A stretch of DNA of 36,790 nucleotides from Lentisphaeria bacterium (lineage in GTDB: Bacteria > Verrucomicrobiota > Lentisphaeria > Victivallales > Victivallaceae), in the NCBI GenBank assembly GCA_017504585.1, contig JAFVQX010000163.1, positions 1 to 36,790 of the forward strand, given 5' to 3'. Positions 24,178 through 33,355 of the stretch are shown here, one piece after another. The notes beneath the pieces are model-generated. The model searched no databases. It saw only the letters and a list, made by a program, of their open reading frames with translations, and was not told where the DNA came from. The first letter of the stretch is position 1; every line of letters starts with the position of its first letter. The translations under genes and the position numbers were made by a program.

Positions 24178-24834
24178 TCACTCGTTATCGATGCTTACTT
24201 CCTGAAATATCTTGCGGAAACGCTGTGAATAAAGCTCAAAAGCCTCATTATAGCGCTCGCTGTTGGCTGCGCTGAAACTCTTGCGGTTGTAGTCGCAATA
24301 GACCTCGAACTTGGTCGATGCCGCCACCGAAAGATCCAGCGCCAGATTCAAAGAACGCATTTCCGCATCCCGTCCGGACGCCGCATAGCGGGACATTCGG
24401 CCTGACTTGCCAAGAAAATATGCCAGATCGGGATTTTCTTCGCTGAAAGATACATTGGCTTCCGCCATGGCAAATGCCGAACTGAGCAAATCCCGCATGA
24501 TCACCAGAAAAGCGTACAAGCGGTTTTCCCGTCCCGAAGTTTCCGCACTTGCCAGCGTCATCTTGACCCGTTCAGTATCAATAATGGCGTACTCCAGAAC
24601 TTCCAGCATATTGCGGTAGCTTGCCAACCGGTTTTTCAGCGGCAATTCTTTAAGATCATGTTTAAGCATTTCCCGCAAAAATTCGCACGCGGCGTCGCGT
24701 CTGCCCAGCAGCGGCGGAATATTCATTTTCACCAGATAATCCGCTTCGGAAGCATTGCGCACACCATCGGCAATACCGTGGGTACTGAAAAGCGCCCGGC
24801 GGAATTTTTCCAGCAGATCCAACTTTACAGCCAT
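24178..24834 (-). CDS. Hypothetical helical protein upstream of murA
   Basis: 218 residues, not recognised. It is soluble and appears almost wholly helical, rich in Ala, Leu and Glu, without cysteine pairs, signal peptide or catalytic motif. ATG 24834 is favoured by GGAG about 11 bp upstream; a start 22 codons earlier (24900) has no support. It is the first gene after a near-consensus promoter and is cotranscribed with murA, so a role related to cell envelope or growth is possible but unproven. Confidence 0.65.
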   Translation of the reverse strand: MAVKLDLLEKFRRALFSTHGIADGVRNASEADYLVKMNIPPLLGRRDAACEFLREMLKHDLKELPLKNRLASYRNMLEVLEYAIIDTERVKMTLASAETSGRENRLYAFLVIMRDLLSSAFAMAEANVSFSEENPDLAYFLGKSGRMSRYAASGRDAEMRSLNLALDLSVAASTKFEVYCDYNRKSFSAANSERYNEAFELYSQRFRKIFQEVSIDNE

Positions 24835-24951
24835 AAAATCAATTTCTCCACACCATTTACAGCGCTGCCGGCTGCGATATTGAAACCACACACCTCTCAA
24901 CTCAACGATCTTTATGCAGCGCGCCGCCTGATTTTTCCGGCGGTTGTATTT

Positions 24952-24980
24952 ATTATAACTCTACAATGCAAAGTATGCAA
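24952..24980 (-). promoter_or_regulatory. Promoter of the unknown-murA operon
   Basis: Minus strand: -35 TTGCAT (24975-24980), 17-bp spacer, -10 TATAAT (24952-24957). The leader to ATG 24834 is about 110 nt. Confidence 0.8.
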
Positions 24981-25010
24981 GTTTTTTTTCGTAGAAAAAA
25001 GCCTTTTGAT

Positions 25011-25039
25011 TTGCTTATAACCACTCCAGCGGTTATATT
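25011..25039 (+). promoter_or_regulatory. Promoter of the exported-protein/ygiQ genes with a dyad
   Basis: -35 TTGCTT (25011-25016), 17-bp spacer, -10 TATATT (25034-25039). TATAACC (25016-25022) is mirrored by GGTTATA (25031-25037), spanning the spacer and -10 box, a good position for a repressor. Confidence 0.6.
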
Positions 25040-25084
25040 ACACAAAATAGGTGTGTGTTATACAATCAAAACGGAGTTTTTATT

Positions 25085-25621
25085 ATGAAAATATTTTACA
25101 GCGTAAAATCCATGTGCTGCGCAGCTTTGCTGGTGCTGACCTTTACGGTTTCGGCAAAATCGGTTGAACTGGGTTTTCATATCGGCAAAATAATGGCTGC
25201 TGAAATTACCGCGCAGCCCCAGGAAGTTATCAACCTCGAATCCTACCCCTATGCCTGTAAATTCAGCAAAACTCTTTATGCGGTGGTGACACTCAAGATG
25301 GTGACCAACCGTTCATTGAGTCCGCTGGACTACACTTTGACCGTCGGCAATGCCACCGGCAACTGCGTATCGGTGGTAAACAACATGGAGTCCTTTATCT
25401 GCAGCCCGTCGGTGATGTATCCCTCAAACAAAGATTACGCCAGAATGCTCTTTCTCATCGACGGCAGCAAAGTAAGTCTCCCCGCGCCAGGCAAACCGGT
25501 AAAAGCTGTATTGCGTACCAGACTCAAGGGCCGCGGCAATGTGTCGTTCAATATGATAAATCTGGGCAGCAAGCCTCTTTCGGATTGCAAAAATATCCCG
25601 GCAGCCGGAGCGCTCAAGTAA
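25085..25621 (+). CDS. Exported hypothetical protein
   Basis: 178 residues with a classic signal peptide: basic start, hydrophobic core CAALLVLTFTV, cleavage likely after VSA (residue 24). The mature part is beta-rich and has cysteine pairs (about residues 58, 98, 110, 170) suited to disulfides; no named domain is recognised. ATG 25085 follows CGGAG, and upstream in-frame codons from 25055 would lie before the signal peptide. ygiQ starts 27 bp downstream on the same strand. Confidence 0.7.
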   Translation: MKIFYSVKSMCCAALLVLTFTVSAKSVELGFHIGKIMAAEITAQPQEVINLESYPYACKFSKTLYAVVTLKMVTNRSLSPLDYTLTVGNATGNCVSVVNNMESFICSPSVMYPSNKDYARMLFLIDGSKVSLPAPGKPVKAVLRTRLKGRGNVSFNMINLGSKPLSDCKNIPAAGALK

Positions 25622-25648
25622 GTTTTGGAACTTTTTTGCGGAGAAACT

Positions 25649-27457
25649 ATGACCTCTTACGACAATATACCATATTTGCCCACTACCCGCGAAGAGATGA
25701 ACGCTCTGGGCTGGGACGAGCTGGATGTTCTGCTTTTGACCGGCGATGCGTATGTGGATCACCCCTCATTCGGCGTTTCGCTGATCGGGCGTATACTCCT
25801 TGCCGCCGGGTTCCGTACCGGCATAATCGCCCAATTCCCATGGCAGGATCCGGAAGTCTTGAAAGTTATGGGCACCCCTAAAGTGGGTATTGGGATAAGC
25901 TCCGGCAATCTGGACAGCATGGTCAATATTTATACCGCCGGCCGCCGCAAACGCCGGGAAGACGCCTATATCGAAGGCGGCGAAACCGGCAAACGGCCGC
26001 CCCACGCGCTGGTGGTTTACTCGCAGCTTGCCAAGCGGGCATTCCCCGGAGTGCCCATTGTGCTGGGCGGGCTGGAAGCCAGTATGCGCCGCGCCACCCA
26101 CTACGATTACTGGCAGGATAAACTGCGTTTCCCGGTGCTGGTAGATACCAAAGCCGATATTCTGATCTACGGCATGGGCGAGCGGCCCGTGCTGGAAATA
26201 TTCACGCGCTTGCGGGAAAATCGCCCGCTGGACGGCATTCCCGGTACCGCACGACTGTTGGGCAAAAAAGCTGCCGAGGTATTTGTCAAGCCGGAAAATT
26301 TTCTGGAAATGCCCAGCCACGAAGAACATTTGCAGCGCAAATCAGCTTTGATGGACTCCACCAAATTAGTGGAACTTGCCAGCAATCAGCACGCCAACCG
26401 CGGACTTATTGAACGTATTGGCGACCGGCTGCTGGTGATCGAACCGCCCCAGCCGCCTTTGACCAGCGAAGAACTCGACCGGGTCAACGAGTTGAATTTC
26501 AGCCGGAAGCCCCACCCGAAATACAAAAACCGTATCCCGGCGTTTGAAACCATCCGCGACAGTATTCCGGCAGTGCGGGGCTGCCCCGGCGGCTGTGCCT
26601 TCTGCGGTTTGGTAGCCCATCAGGGGCGCGGCGTAACCAGCCGCAGCGAAAAATCCATTTTGCGCGACATCGAAAAACTTACGGCCGAAAAAAGTTTCCG
26701 CGGTACCATCAGCGATATTGGCGGCGCCGCCGGCAACATCTACGGCAGCATCGTGAAAGATCAAAGCAAATGTCAGGTCTGCCGCCGTTCCAGCTGCCTC
26801 TGGCCGCTGCCCTGCCCCAATTTTTCCTGCGACGGCAAGCGGTTGCTGACACTTTTGCGCGAGATCCGCAAAAACCCCAAAGTCAAGCATCTTTACATAA
26901 ATTCAGGCATGCGTCTGGACCTGGCAAATCAGCAGAAAGATCTCTTCCGGGAAATAATCAAATATCATGTTTCCGGCCACATGAAAGTTGCGCCGGAGCA
27001 TTTGAACGACAAAGTTTTGAATTTGATGCGCAAAAATCCGGCGGAAGATTTTTATGTTTTCAAAAAATTCTTTGAGGAAGAAAGCCGCCTTGCCGGTAAA
27101 GAGCAATATCTGATACCGCTGTTTATTTCCAACTTTCCCGGCTGCACCGAGCGGGAAATGAAAACTGTGGATGATTTTTTGAATTTGCATAACTGGAGTC
27201 CCCAGCAGGTTCAGGACTACATACCGCTACCTATGACCATGGGGGGCGCCATGTATTATACCGGGTTGACCAGCGACGGCAAAACCATTGAAGTCAACCG
27301 GGGTCTGGCAGAGCGCCGCACCCAGATAAATATGCTGAAAAAGAAGCGTCCCGGCTCCCGTGCCGGCAACAACGGCAATAAAAAATACGGTCAATCTCCG
27401 GAAGCTGCCCCCAAGCGCCACAACAACGATCGCCACCACAGCAAAAAACATTATTGA
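25649..27457 (+). CDS. YgiQ family radical SAM protein
   Basis: 602 residues. The [4Fe-4S]/SAM motif is C312-P-G-G-C316-A-F-C319, within VRGCPGGCAFCGLVAHQGRG. Other family segments are an N-terminal FPWQDPEVLKVMGTPKVGIGISSGNLDSMV region, GGLEASMRR, and KVAPEHLNDKVLNLMRKP-like sequence. A second Cys cluster (CQVCRRSSCLWPLPCPNFSC) follows. A basic, Asn/His-rich tail ends the protein. The reaction catalysed by YgiQ is not established. ATG 25649 follows GCGGAG; a TTG at 25625 is in frame but unsupported. It is convergent with recN. Confidence 0.92.
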   Translation: MTSYDNIPYLPTTREEMNALGWDELDVLLLTGDAYVDHPSFGVSLIGRILLAAGFRTGIIAQFPWQDPEVLKVMGTPKVGIGISSGNLDSMVNIYTAGRRKRREDAYIEGGETGKRPPHALVVYSQLAKRAFPGVPIVLGGLEASMRRATHYDYWQDKLRFPVLVDTKADILIYGMGERPVLEIFTRLRENRPLDGIPGTARLLGKKAAEVFVKPENFLEMPSHEEHLQRKSALMDSTKLVELASNQHANRGLIERIGDRLLVIEPPQPPLTSEELDRVNELNFSRKPHPKYKNRIPAFETIRDSIPAVRGCPGGCAFCGLVAHQGRGVTSRSEKSILRDIEKLTAEKSFRGTISDIGGAAGNIYGSIVKDQSKCQVCRRSSCLWPLPCPNFSCDGKRLLTLLREIRKNPKVKHLYINSGMRLDLANQQKDLFREIIKYHVSGHMKVAPEHLNDKVLNLMRKNPAEDFYVFKKFFEEESRLAGKEQYLIPLFISNFPGCTEREMKTVDDFLNLHNWSPQQVQDYIPLPMTMGGAMYYTGLTSDGKTIEVNRGLAERRTQINMLKKKRPGSRAGNNGNKKYGQSPEAAPKRHNNDRHHSKKHY

Positions 27458-27491
27458 TAAGCGATTTTCTAGGCTGATTGAGTAAAAGGAG

Positions 27492-29147
27492 TTATTTCAG
27501 CAAAGCTCTGGCGTGTTCTTCGGCAGCTTGGGTGCCGCCCAGCATTCTGCCGACTTCATGGATCCGCTGTTGATCATCAAGCAGCGTTATAGAACCGAAA
27601 ACTTCTTCGTTTTCAATATGTTTGGTTACGGCGTAATGGTGTTCGCCCAGCGCCGCCACTTGCGGCAGGTGCGATATACACAAAAGCTGCCGGTGTTTGG
27701 CTAATGCGGCAAGTTCTTCGCCCACATGCAAACCGGTTTCGCCGCCGATATTCACATCTATTTCGTCAAAAATCAGCACCGGCACCGCATCGGCATCTGC
27801 CAAAACCGCCTTAAGTGCCAGCATCACCCGGGCGATTTCGCCGGAACTGGCGATCAAACGCAGCGGCGCCGGAGTCAGTCCGGGATTGGCAGAAAAAATC
27901 ATATCCACGCTGTCAATGCCGCTTTTTTCCGGTTCATGGCTGGTGAACTCCACTTCAAAAACATTGAATTCAAACCCCAGTACCTTCAATTTTTCAGAAA
28001 CAGCCTCGCTCAATAAACTGGCGGATTTTTTTCTGGCAGCAGAAAGTTTGGCAGCAGCAGCAAGCATTTCGCTGCGGGCTGCGGCGATCTTTTCGCTGCA
28101 CATTTTCTGCATTCTGGCAAAATCTTTGAACACAGTCAACCGTTCTTCGGCTTCGCGCCAGCGGTTCATCACACTTTCCAGCGTCGGACCGTAATGGCGT
28201 TTGAGTGTATAAATGGCACTCAAGCGCTCTTCCAGCCGGGCAAAGGCTTCTTCATCAAGTTCGATGGAGTTGCCGCAGGAGTCTAATTCGCCGGTAAGAT
28301 TTTCGATACTTTCCCGGATCAATTCCAGATCCATCAAAAACTTTTCGGCTTGGGCACAACCCAATCCGGGCAGTTGTTCCAGCTCGCGGTAGACCGCGCC
28401 CAGTGCGTCGATCAGTGAGTTATCGCTCTCGCTCAACGCCAGACTGGAGTTGCGGAGTATCTGCAATATTTCGTGCGAGTTGGCAGCCAATTTGTGCAGA
28501 TTGCTCAACTCTTCGTCTTCATTTTCCCGGGGATTTACTGCCGAAATTTCTTCGACTACCCCACGCAGCATATTTGCTTCTTCTTCTGACGGCAGATTTG
28601 CCATCATTGCCGCGCACTCTTTTTCCAGCTCCTGCAAAGCAGCAAATTTTTCCTGATAGCTCTTGCGCAAATCTTTGAGTTTGCCGTAGCGGTCCAGAAG
28701 TTCCAGCTGGCGGGCGCGGTGGATAAGCGTGTGGTGTTCGCTGGCGCCATGAACATCGATCAAAAGTTCACCGATATTTTTAAGTGTGGCAATAGTAACG
28801 GGGGTATCGTTAAGAAAATTGCGGTTGCCGCTGGCGGTAAAAGTACGGCGCAGCTGCAGAGTTATCTCGCCGGATTTTTCAAACTCAATACCTGTATCGT
28901 TCAGCGCCGCGATGATCTCCGGATTGCGTTCGGCATCCACCGTTACTTCGGCGGCAAGCTCGCAGCGGCTGCAGCCGGCACGCAGCAGATTTTTGTCTGC
29001 CCGCTTGCCGGTCAGCAAAGCTATGGTGTTGAGCAATACTGTTTTGCCGGAACCGCTTTCGCCGGTGACCACATTAAAACCGGGAGCAAATTCCACCTCG
29101 GCATTGGCAATCAACGCCAGATTTTTGATTTTAAGGTAATTGAGCAT
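27492..29147 (-). CDS. recN: DNA repair protein RecN
   Basis: SMC-like ATPase that acts early in double-strand-break repair. The 551 residues show Walker A GESGSGKT (29-36), a long charged coiled-coil middle (about 150-370), an ABC signature-like ASSGEIARVMLALK, Walker B PVLIFDEID and the His-switch LCISHLPQVAALG. The segment usually close to DIHGQHEHQSL is DVHGASEHHTLI here, so the common Gln is Ala. The ribosome site is weak. The gene starts beside the argC terminator. Confidence 0.93.
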   Translation of the reverse strand: MLNYLKIKNLALIANAEVEFAPGFNVVTGESGSGKTVLLNTIALLTGKRADKNLLRAGCSRCELAAEVTVDAERNPEIIAALNDTGIEFEKSGEITLQLRRTFTASGNRNFLNDTPVTIATLKNIGELLIDVHGASEHHTLIHRARQLELLDRYGKLKDLRKSYQEKFAALQELEKECAAMMANLPSEEEANMLRGVVEEISAVNPRENEDEELSNLHKLAANSHEILQILRNSSLALSESDNSLIDALGAVYRELEQLPGLGCAQAEKFLMDLELIRESIENLTGELDSCGNSIELDEEAFARLEERLSAIYTLKRHYGPTLESVMNRWREAEERLTVFKDFARMQKMCSEKIAAARSEMLAAAAKLSAARKKSASLLSEAVSEKLKVLGFEFNVFEVEFTSHEPEKSGIDSVDMIFSANPGLTPAPLRLIASSGEIARVMLALKAVLADADAVPVLIFDEIDVNIGGETGLHVGEELAALAKHRQLLCISHLPQVAALGEHHYAVTKHIENEEVFGSITLLDDQQRIHEVGRMLGGTQAAEEHARALLK

Positions 29148-29157
29148 AATATTTCTT

Positions 29158-29208
29158 GAAAAAAAGGGGTTGCTGCAACCTGATCGTCAGTTTTTGCAGC
29201 AGCCCCTT
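29158..29208 (-). terminator. argC terminator
   Basis: A 15-bp stem (29164-29178 with 29194-29208, one wobble pair) is followed on the minus strand by a run of T opposite 29158-29165. It overlaps the recN leader region. Confidence 0.85.
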
Positions 29209-29217
29209 GATCTACCC

Positions 29218-30249
29218 TTAAAGCAAACCGGCGTTTTCAGCCAGCCCCATACGGATATTCATGCATTGGATCGCCTGACCGGATGCACCTTTGGTCAGGT
29301 TGTCGATGCAACTGGTGACGATCAGCTTATTGGTGCGCGGATCGATATTGTAACCGATCTGGCAACAGTTGCTCATGGTCACATATTTGACCTCAGCCGG
29401 CTTTTTCGGCGGCAGCACCATGACAAATTCTTCGTTGCCATAGGCTTCGTCATAGACCTTTTTGACATCATCCAGAGTCACACCGGGCATCAGATCATAA
29501 ATGATCGTGGAGTTGATTCCGCGATTGAAGGGCGCCAGGTGCGGTATAAAGTTGAGCTTGAGTTCGTCAACTCCGGCAGCCACCGCAAATTCCTGTTCGA
29601 TTTCGGGAGTATGGCGGTGTCCGACCACGCCGTAAGCCTTGAAGCTTTCGTTGCATTCCGGGAAAATGTAGGCTTCGGCGACCTTGCGCCCTGCCCCGCT
29701 TACACCGGAAGCGCTGCAAATAATAATGCCTTCGGTTTTGACCAGCTTGGCTGCCAGCAACGGTGCTGACGGCAGGATGCTGCTGGTGGGATAGCACCCG
29801 GCGCAAGCGATCAGATTGGCAGTTTTGAGCTGTTCACGATAGCGCTCCGGCTGGCCGTAGACTGCCTGTTTGAGCAGTTCAGGCGACGGATGCGGCGCAC
29901 CATAATATTCTTCGTATTTGGCAGTGCTGCGCAGCCGGAAGTCTGCGGAAATATCAATAACGATCAAACCGGCTTGCAAAAGCGGTATAGCATATTCAGT
30001 AGCAAGCCCATGGGGCAAAGCCAGAAATGCCACCTGCGCCAATTTGGTCAGCTCGGCAACATCAGGATTGCAGAATTTGAGATCGCTTTTGGCAAATCTG
30101 GGATAAACTTCGCCAATACTTTTACCGGCATTGGCACGGCTTGTGATGGCAGTAAGTTCCACATTGGGGTGCTTGAGCAGCAAACGCACCAACTCCTCAC
30201 CGGAATAACCGGAGGCACCGACAACTGCCACTTTGATTTTTTCAGCCAT
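29218..30249 (-). CDS. argC: N-acetyl-gamma-glutamyl-phosphate reductase
   Basis: NADPH-dependent third step of arginine synthesis. The 343 residues include the dinucleotide loop GASGYSGEEL (11-20), the catalytic Cys152 in CAGCYPTS, and the later GHRHTPEIEQE segment with the active-site His. It is the type 1 (long) form. The ribosome site (AGAAAG) is modest. It stands alone, with terminators on both sides; no other arginine genes are in the window. Confidence 0.95.
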   Translation of the reverse strand: MAEKIKVAVVGASGYSGEELVRLLLKHPNVELTAITSRANAGKSIGEVYPRFAKSDLKFCNPDVAELTKLAQVAFLALPHGLATEYAIPLLQAGLIVIDISADFRLRSTAKYEEYYGAPHPSPELLKQAVYGQPERYREQLKTANLIACAGCYPTSSILPSAPLLAAKLVKTEGIIICSASGVSGAGRKVAEAYIFPECNESFKAYGVVGHRHTPEIEQEFAVAAGVDELKLNFIPHLAPFNRGINSTIIYDLMPGVTLDDVKKVYDEAYGNEEFVMVLPPKKPAEVKYVTMSNCCQIGYNIDPRTNKLIVTSCIDNLTKGASGQAIQCMNIRMGLAENAGLL

Positions 30250-30289
30250 TTTAACAAAAATCTTTCTTTTGTGGGATAAAAAACCCGGT

Positions 30290-30330
30290 AAAAAACAAAA
30301 AAAGGGGACCGATTTGAGTCGGACCCCTTT
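30290..30330 (-). terminator. rplM-rpsI operon terminator
   Basis: AAAGGGGACCGA (30301-30312) pairs with TCGGACCCCTTT (30319-30330) with one mismatch. On the minus strand it is followed by a seven-T run and further T-rich sequence. Confidence 0.9.
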
Positions 30331-30356
30331 GAAAAATTCCAGTCGGAAAAAAACGT

Positions 30357-30752
<396 letters not shown>

Positions 30753-30764
30753 GATTTCTGTTCC

Positions 30765-31196
30765 TTACTTGACGGTGACTTTACGCGGGTTCTGCGCAGC
30801 GTGCGGATGCTCGCTGCCGGCATAGACCTTGAGTTTAGCAAACTGCTGACGGCCCAAACGACCGTGCGGCAACATGCCCCATACTGCCGATTTGATCAAA
30901 CGGGCGGGATCCTTTTCGCGGATCTCTTTGGCAGTGTACTCTTTGCGGCCACTGCGGTAGCCAGTGTAATCAACATAGACTTTGTTTTCGGACTTGCTGC
31001 CGGTAAAGACAGCCTTTTCGGCATTGATCACGATGACGAATGCACCGGTATCAATGTGCGGAGTGTAGGTCGGTTTGTCCTTGCCGCGGAGAGCGTTGGC
31101 GATCATAACTGCCAGACGGCCCACCGGAGCCTCAGAAGCGTCGAACAAAAGATATTCACGCTGGACTTCTCCGACTTTTGCCAGATAAGTTTTCAT
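30765..31196 (-). CDS. rplM: 50S ribosomal protein L13
   Basis: 143 residues with typical segments LLFDASEAPVGRLAVMIANALRGKDKPTYTPHIDTGAFVIVINAEK and AVWGMLPHGRLGRQQFAKLKVYAGSEHPH (given here in part as known L13 signatures). An early-assembly protein of the large subunit. First gene of the operon with rpsI; a promoter lies about 120 bp upstream. Confidence 0.97.
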   Translation of the reverse strand: MKTYLAKVGEVQREYLLFDASEAPVGRLAVMIANALRGKDKPTYTPHIDTGAFVIVINAEKAVFTGSKSENKVYVDYTGYRSGRKEYTAKEIREKDPARLIKSAVWGMLPHGRLGRQQFAKLKVYAGSEHPHAAQNPRKVTVK

Positions 31197-31312
31197 TCTT
31201 GTTCTTCTTTTGGTTAATGAATAACTGTTAATTGCTTATTACCTGTTTTTCAAAGAGAAACACCTGCCGATCGGGTTTGGCAATTCATCCTCAATAAAAA
31301 TCAAGTTTTGTT

Positions 31313-31340
31313 AATTTAACACACTTTTGCGATTTTACAA
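31313..31340 (-). promoter_or_regulatory. Candidate rplM-rpsI promoter
   Basis: Minus strand: -35 TTGTAA (31335-31340), 16-bp spacer, -10 TAAATT (31313-31318). The leader of about 110 nt contains a small dyad (TGCC...GGCA near 31265-31282). It could serve autoregulation, but no known L13 leader was matched. Confidence 0.5.
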
Positions 31341-31356
31341 GTCGTAAATGCTTGTT

Positions 31357-32352
31357 TTACATGAATTTTTTCAATAATTCTTCGTAACTCAAGGGCGAAA
31401 GCATTTTTGGCGGAATATCCAATATGGTCTTGGCGCCGCAATCGCCGGCTTTGTTCATCCGCACTGCCGCCCGGGCGTGGGCAACCAGCACATTGGCAGT
31501 AGCTTCCGGATTGGATCCCCAGGTGCAGCGGAATTCCACGGCTGCCTGATTACCTTTACCGGTAGTGGAAGCAGCAACCACGCACCCGTCGTGGGGGAAT
31601 CCGGTGTATTTGCTGTTGAGCTCTTCCTGGCTGACAAAGTTCACCGTAGTCTTGTAGGGGGCAAAATATCCCGGCATTGCCTTGATTTCAGCTTCGATAG
31701 CCGCGGCATCAGCGCCGGGTTCCAGAACAACAAAGCACTCACGGGTGTGCATATCGCCGGCTGCGAATTCAGGATTTTCGCCGTTGCGGACCTTTTCGAT
31801 AGCTTCGGGGACAGCGTGAGTGAACTGCCGCGCATCGGCAACGCCTTTGATGGTGCGCAGCGCGTCAGAGTGCCCCATGCTCAAACCGCCCGCCGGAGAG
31901 CATCCGTAAAATCCATAACTGCGGGCGCCCGGCAGAAAAGCATTGGCAAGAGTGCGTTCCAGCGAAAAGATCCCCGGATCCCATCCGGTGGAGATGACCG
32001 CCACATGTTTGGCAGCTTTTGCCGCAGCATCCATCGCCGCATGATATTGGGGTATGCAGCTGTGATTATCGAAACTGTCTACTGTATTAAGGTATTTTAC
32101 CATTTCCGGTCCCTGCTGGGGCAAATCGTTTTTGCTGCCGCCGCAAAGGATCGCCACATCGGGCTTGAGGGCAAGAAATTCTTCGGGTTTGTTTATATCG
32201 ACCACCGGAATATCTTTGACGCTTTTTTTCACCCGTTCCACCGAACGGCTGGCGATGCCCACAACTTCCATATCTGCTTGATTTGCCAGCGAAAGCAGCA
32301 CTCCGCGACCAACATTGCCGTAACCGACAACAAGGACTTTGATCTTTTCCAT
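31357..32352 (-). CDS. ddh: meso-Diaminopimelate D-dehydrogenase
   Basis: NADPH-dependent one-step route from tetrahydrodipicolinate to meso-diaminopimelate, for lysine and peptidoglycan. The 331 residues include the Rossmann loop GYGNVGRG (10-17), VAILCGGSKNDLPQQGPEM, NTVDSFDNH, the STGWDPGIFSLER motif, and CSPAGGLSMGHSDALR. Length and motifs fit Ddh. ATG 32352 follows AGGAGCC; an upstream start at 32427 is unsupported. An 18-bp perfect palindrome lies about 80 bp upstream. Confidence 0.93.
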   Translation of the reverse strand: MEKIKVLVVGYGNVGRGVLLSLANQADMEVVGIASRSVERVKKSVKDIPVVDINKPEEFLALKPDVAILCGGSKNDLPQQGPEMVKYLNTVDSFDNHSCIPQYHAAMDAAAKAAKHVAVISTGWDPGIFSLERTLANAFLPGARSYGFYGCSPAGGLSMGHSDALRTIKGVADARQFTHAVPEAIEKVRNGENPEFAAGDMHTRECFVVLEPGADAAAIEAEIKAMPGYFAPYKTTVNFVSQEELNSKYTGFPHDGCVVAASTTGKGNQAAVEFRCTWGSNPEATANVLVAHARAAVRMNKAGDCGAKTILDIPPKMLSPLSYEELLKKFM

Positions 32353-32432
32353 AAAAGGCTCCTGATTTGTTAAAAATTCTGTTATAATGAGTTCAGATTC
32401 AATATACGAAAAGCACGAACCCACCAATGTTG

Positions 32433-32450
32433 CATTATATTAATATAATG
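32433..32450. promoter_or_regulatory. Perfect 18-bp palindrome upstream of ddh
   Basis: CATTATATTAATATAATG is its own reverse complement. It lies between the AAC(3)-type gene and ddh, in the likely ddh promoter region. Its AT-rich nature makes a chance match possible. Confidence 0.4.
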
Positions 32451-32501
32451 ATGGTAAGATTTTTTTACAAGGAAGTAAAATGTGTTTTTTTGTAAATTTT
32501 T

Positions 32502-32536
32502 CCTGATCCGGCAATACTGCAATGCCGACAGTCAGG
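32502..32536 (-). terminator. Possible terminator of the AAC(3)-type gene operon
   Basis: Interrupted stem: CCTGA with TCAGG and an inner TGCCG/CGGCA, overlapping the stop codon. The tail on the minus strand is A then T-rich, so it is not a textbook terminator. Confidence 0.35.
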
Positions 32537-33341
32537 CTGTTGTGCTCACTTCGTCGATCCAAGCGAGAAAAGCCTTATCAACGAACCAGTTTGCCGGATC
32601 ACTGACAAGCAGTTCTTTGGCCCGTGTCAGCAATGTTTGCGATCTTATGCCGATGAGTTTGGCATTTCCCAGAGTGCTCTGCGCAAGCAAATGCTCTTCG
32701 GCAAACTTTTGCTGCATTTTTTCAATATCAAAAACTGCCCAGCAGCCGGGGTTGCGCTTGTAACGCAGTTTTTGCCGGTAGAACATGCGCGTATCTTCCG
32801 GCAGCCGCTCGAGCATATCTTGCACAAACTCGCCTTCAATGCGGTGTTTGAGCGTACAAACATTCATCGTACAGCCGATAAAGCAGTAGAGTGCGTTGTA
32901 CTCAATAAGTTTTGTCCATGGGCTTTTTTCAGAAAAAGCCGTTTCGTTCCACGGATCAGGATAGGCTTTGCCGGTGCCGTGTTCGCAAGTCAAATCAACA
33001 GCCTTTGCGCCGATGGCACTGACCGAGTGGCTGTAATGATTGCTGCGTAATGCCCGGACATCTTTGCGCATGGCTTCTGCCGTGGCTCCATTGTATGCCG
33101 GAGAATTTTTTATATCGAAGTGGTCGGGAGTTTTTTCTTTACCGCCATCCCACCAGAGAGTGGCAGCCGCCACTGTACCAGTGGAACCGACAGCATCAAG
33201 TATACCATTTATCACCGCTTCGGCACCACCGGCAACATGGCCCATGCTTTTAAGCGAACTGTGAAAAATCACCACATCGCCCGGCACAGCACCGATATTT
33301 TTAAAGGCGTTGCAGACATCTTTTTGAGTTACTTCAGTCAT
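32532..33341 (-). CDS. AAC(3)-type N-acetyltransferase family protein
   Basis: 269 residues of the aminoglycoside 3-N-acetyltransferase fold family. Typical segments are VIFHSSLKSMGHVAGGAEAVINGILDAVG-like sequence near the start (HSSLKSMG, 27-34), TLWWDG, and HYSHSVSAIGAKA with the catalytic-region His. The enzyme would use acetyl-CoA. Many chromosomal members have no proven role in drug resistance, and the operon with an amidohydrolase suggests a metabolic substrate instead. GAGGCGG precedes ATG 33341, 14 bp after the preceding gene. Confidence 0.85.
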   Translation of the reverse strand: MTEVTQKDVCNAFKNIGAVPGDVVIFHSSLKSMGHVAGGAEAVINGILDAVGSTGTVAAATLWWDGGKEKTPDHFDIKNSPAYNGATAEAMRKDVRALRSNHYSHSVSAIGAKAVDLTCEHGTGKAYPDPWNETAFSEKSPWTKLIEYNALYCFIGCTMNVCTLKHRIEGEFVQDMLERLPEDTRMFYRQKLRYKRNPGCWAVFDIEKMQQKFAEEHLLAQSTLGNAKLIGIRSQTLLTRAKELLVSDPANWFVDKAFLAWIDEVSTTA

Positions 33342-33355
33342 AACCGCCTCAAATC

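Noticed and set aside
32532..33341. Aminoglycoside resistance gene
   Set aside because: The fold family matches, but the operon context is metabolic and family membership alone does not show drug resistance.
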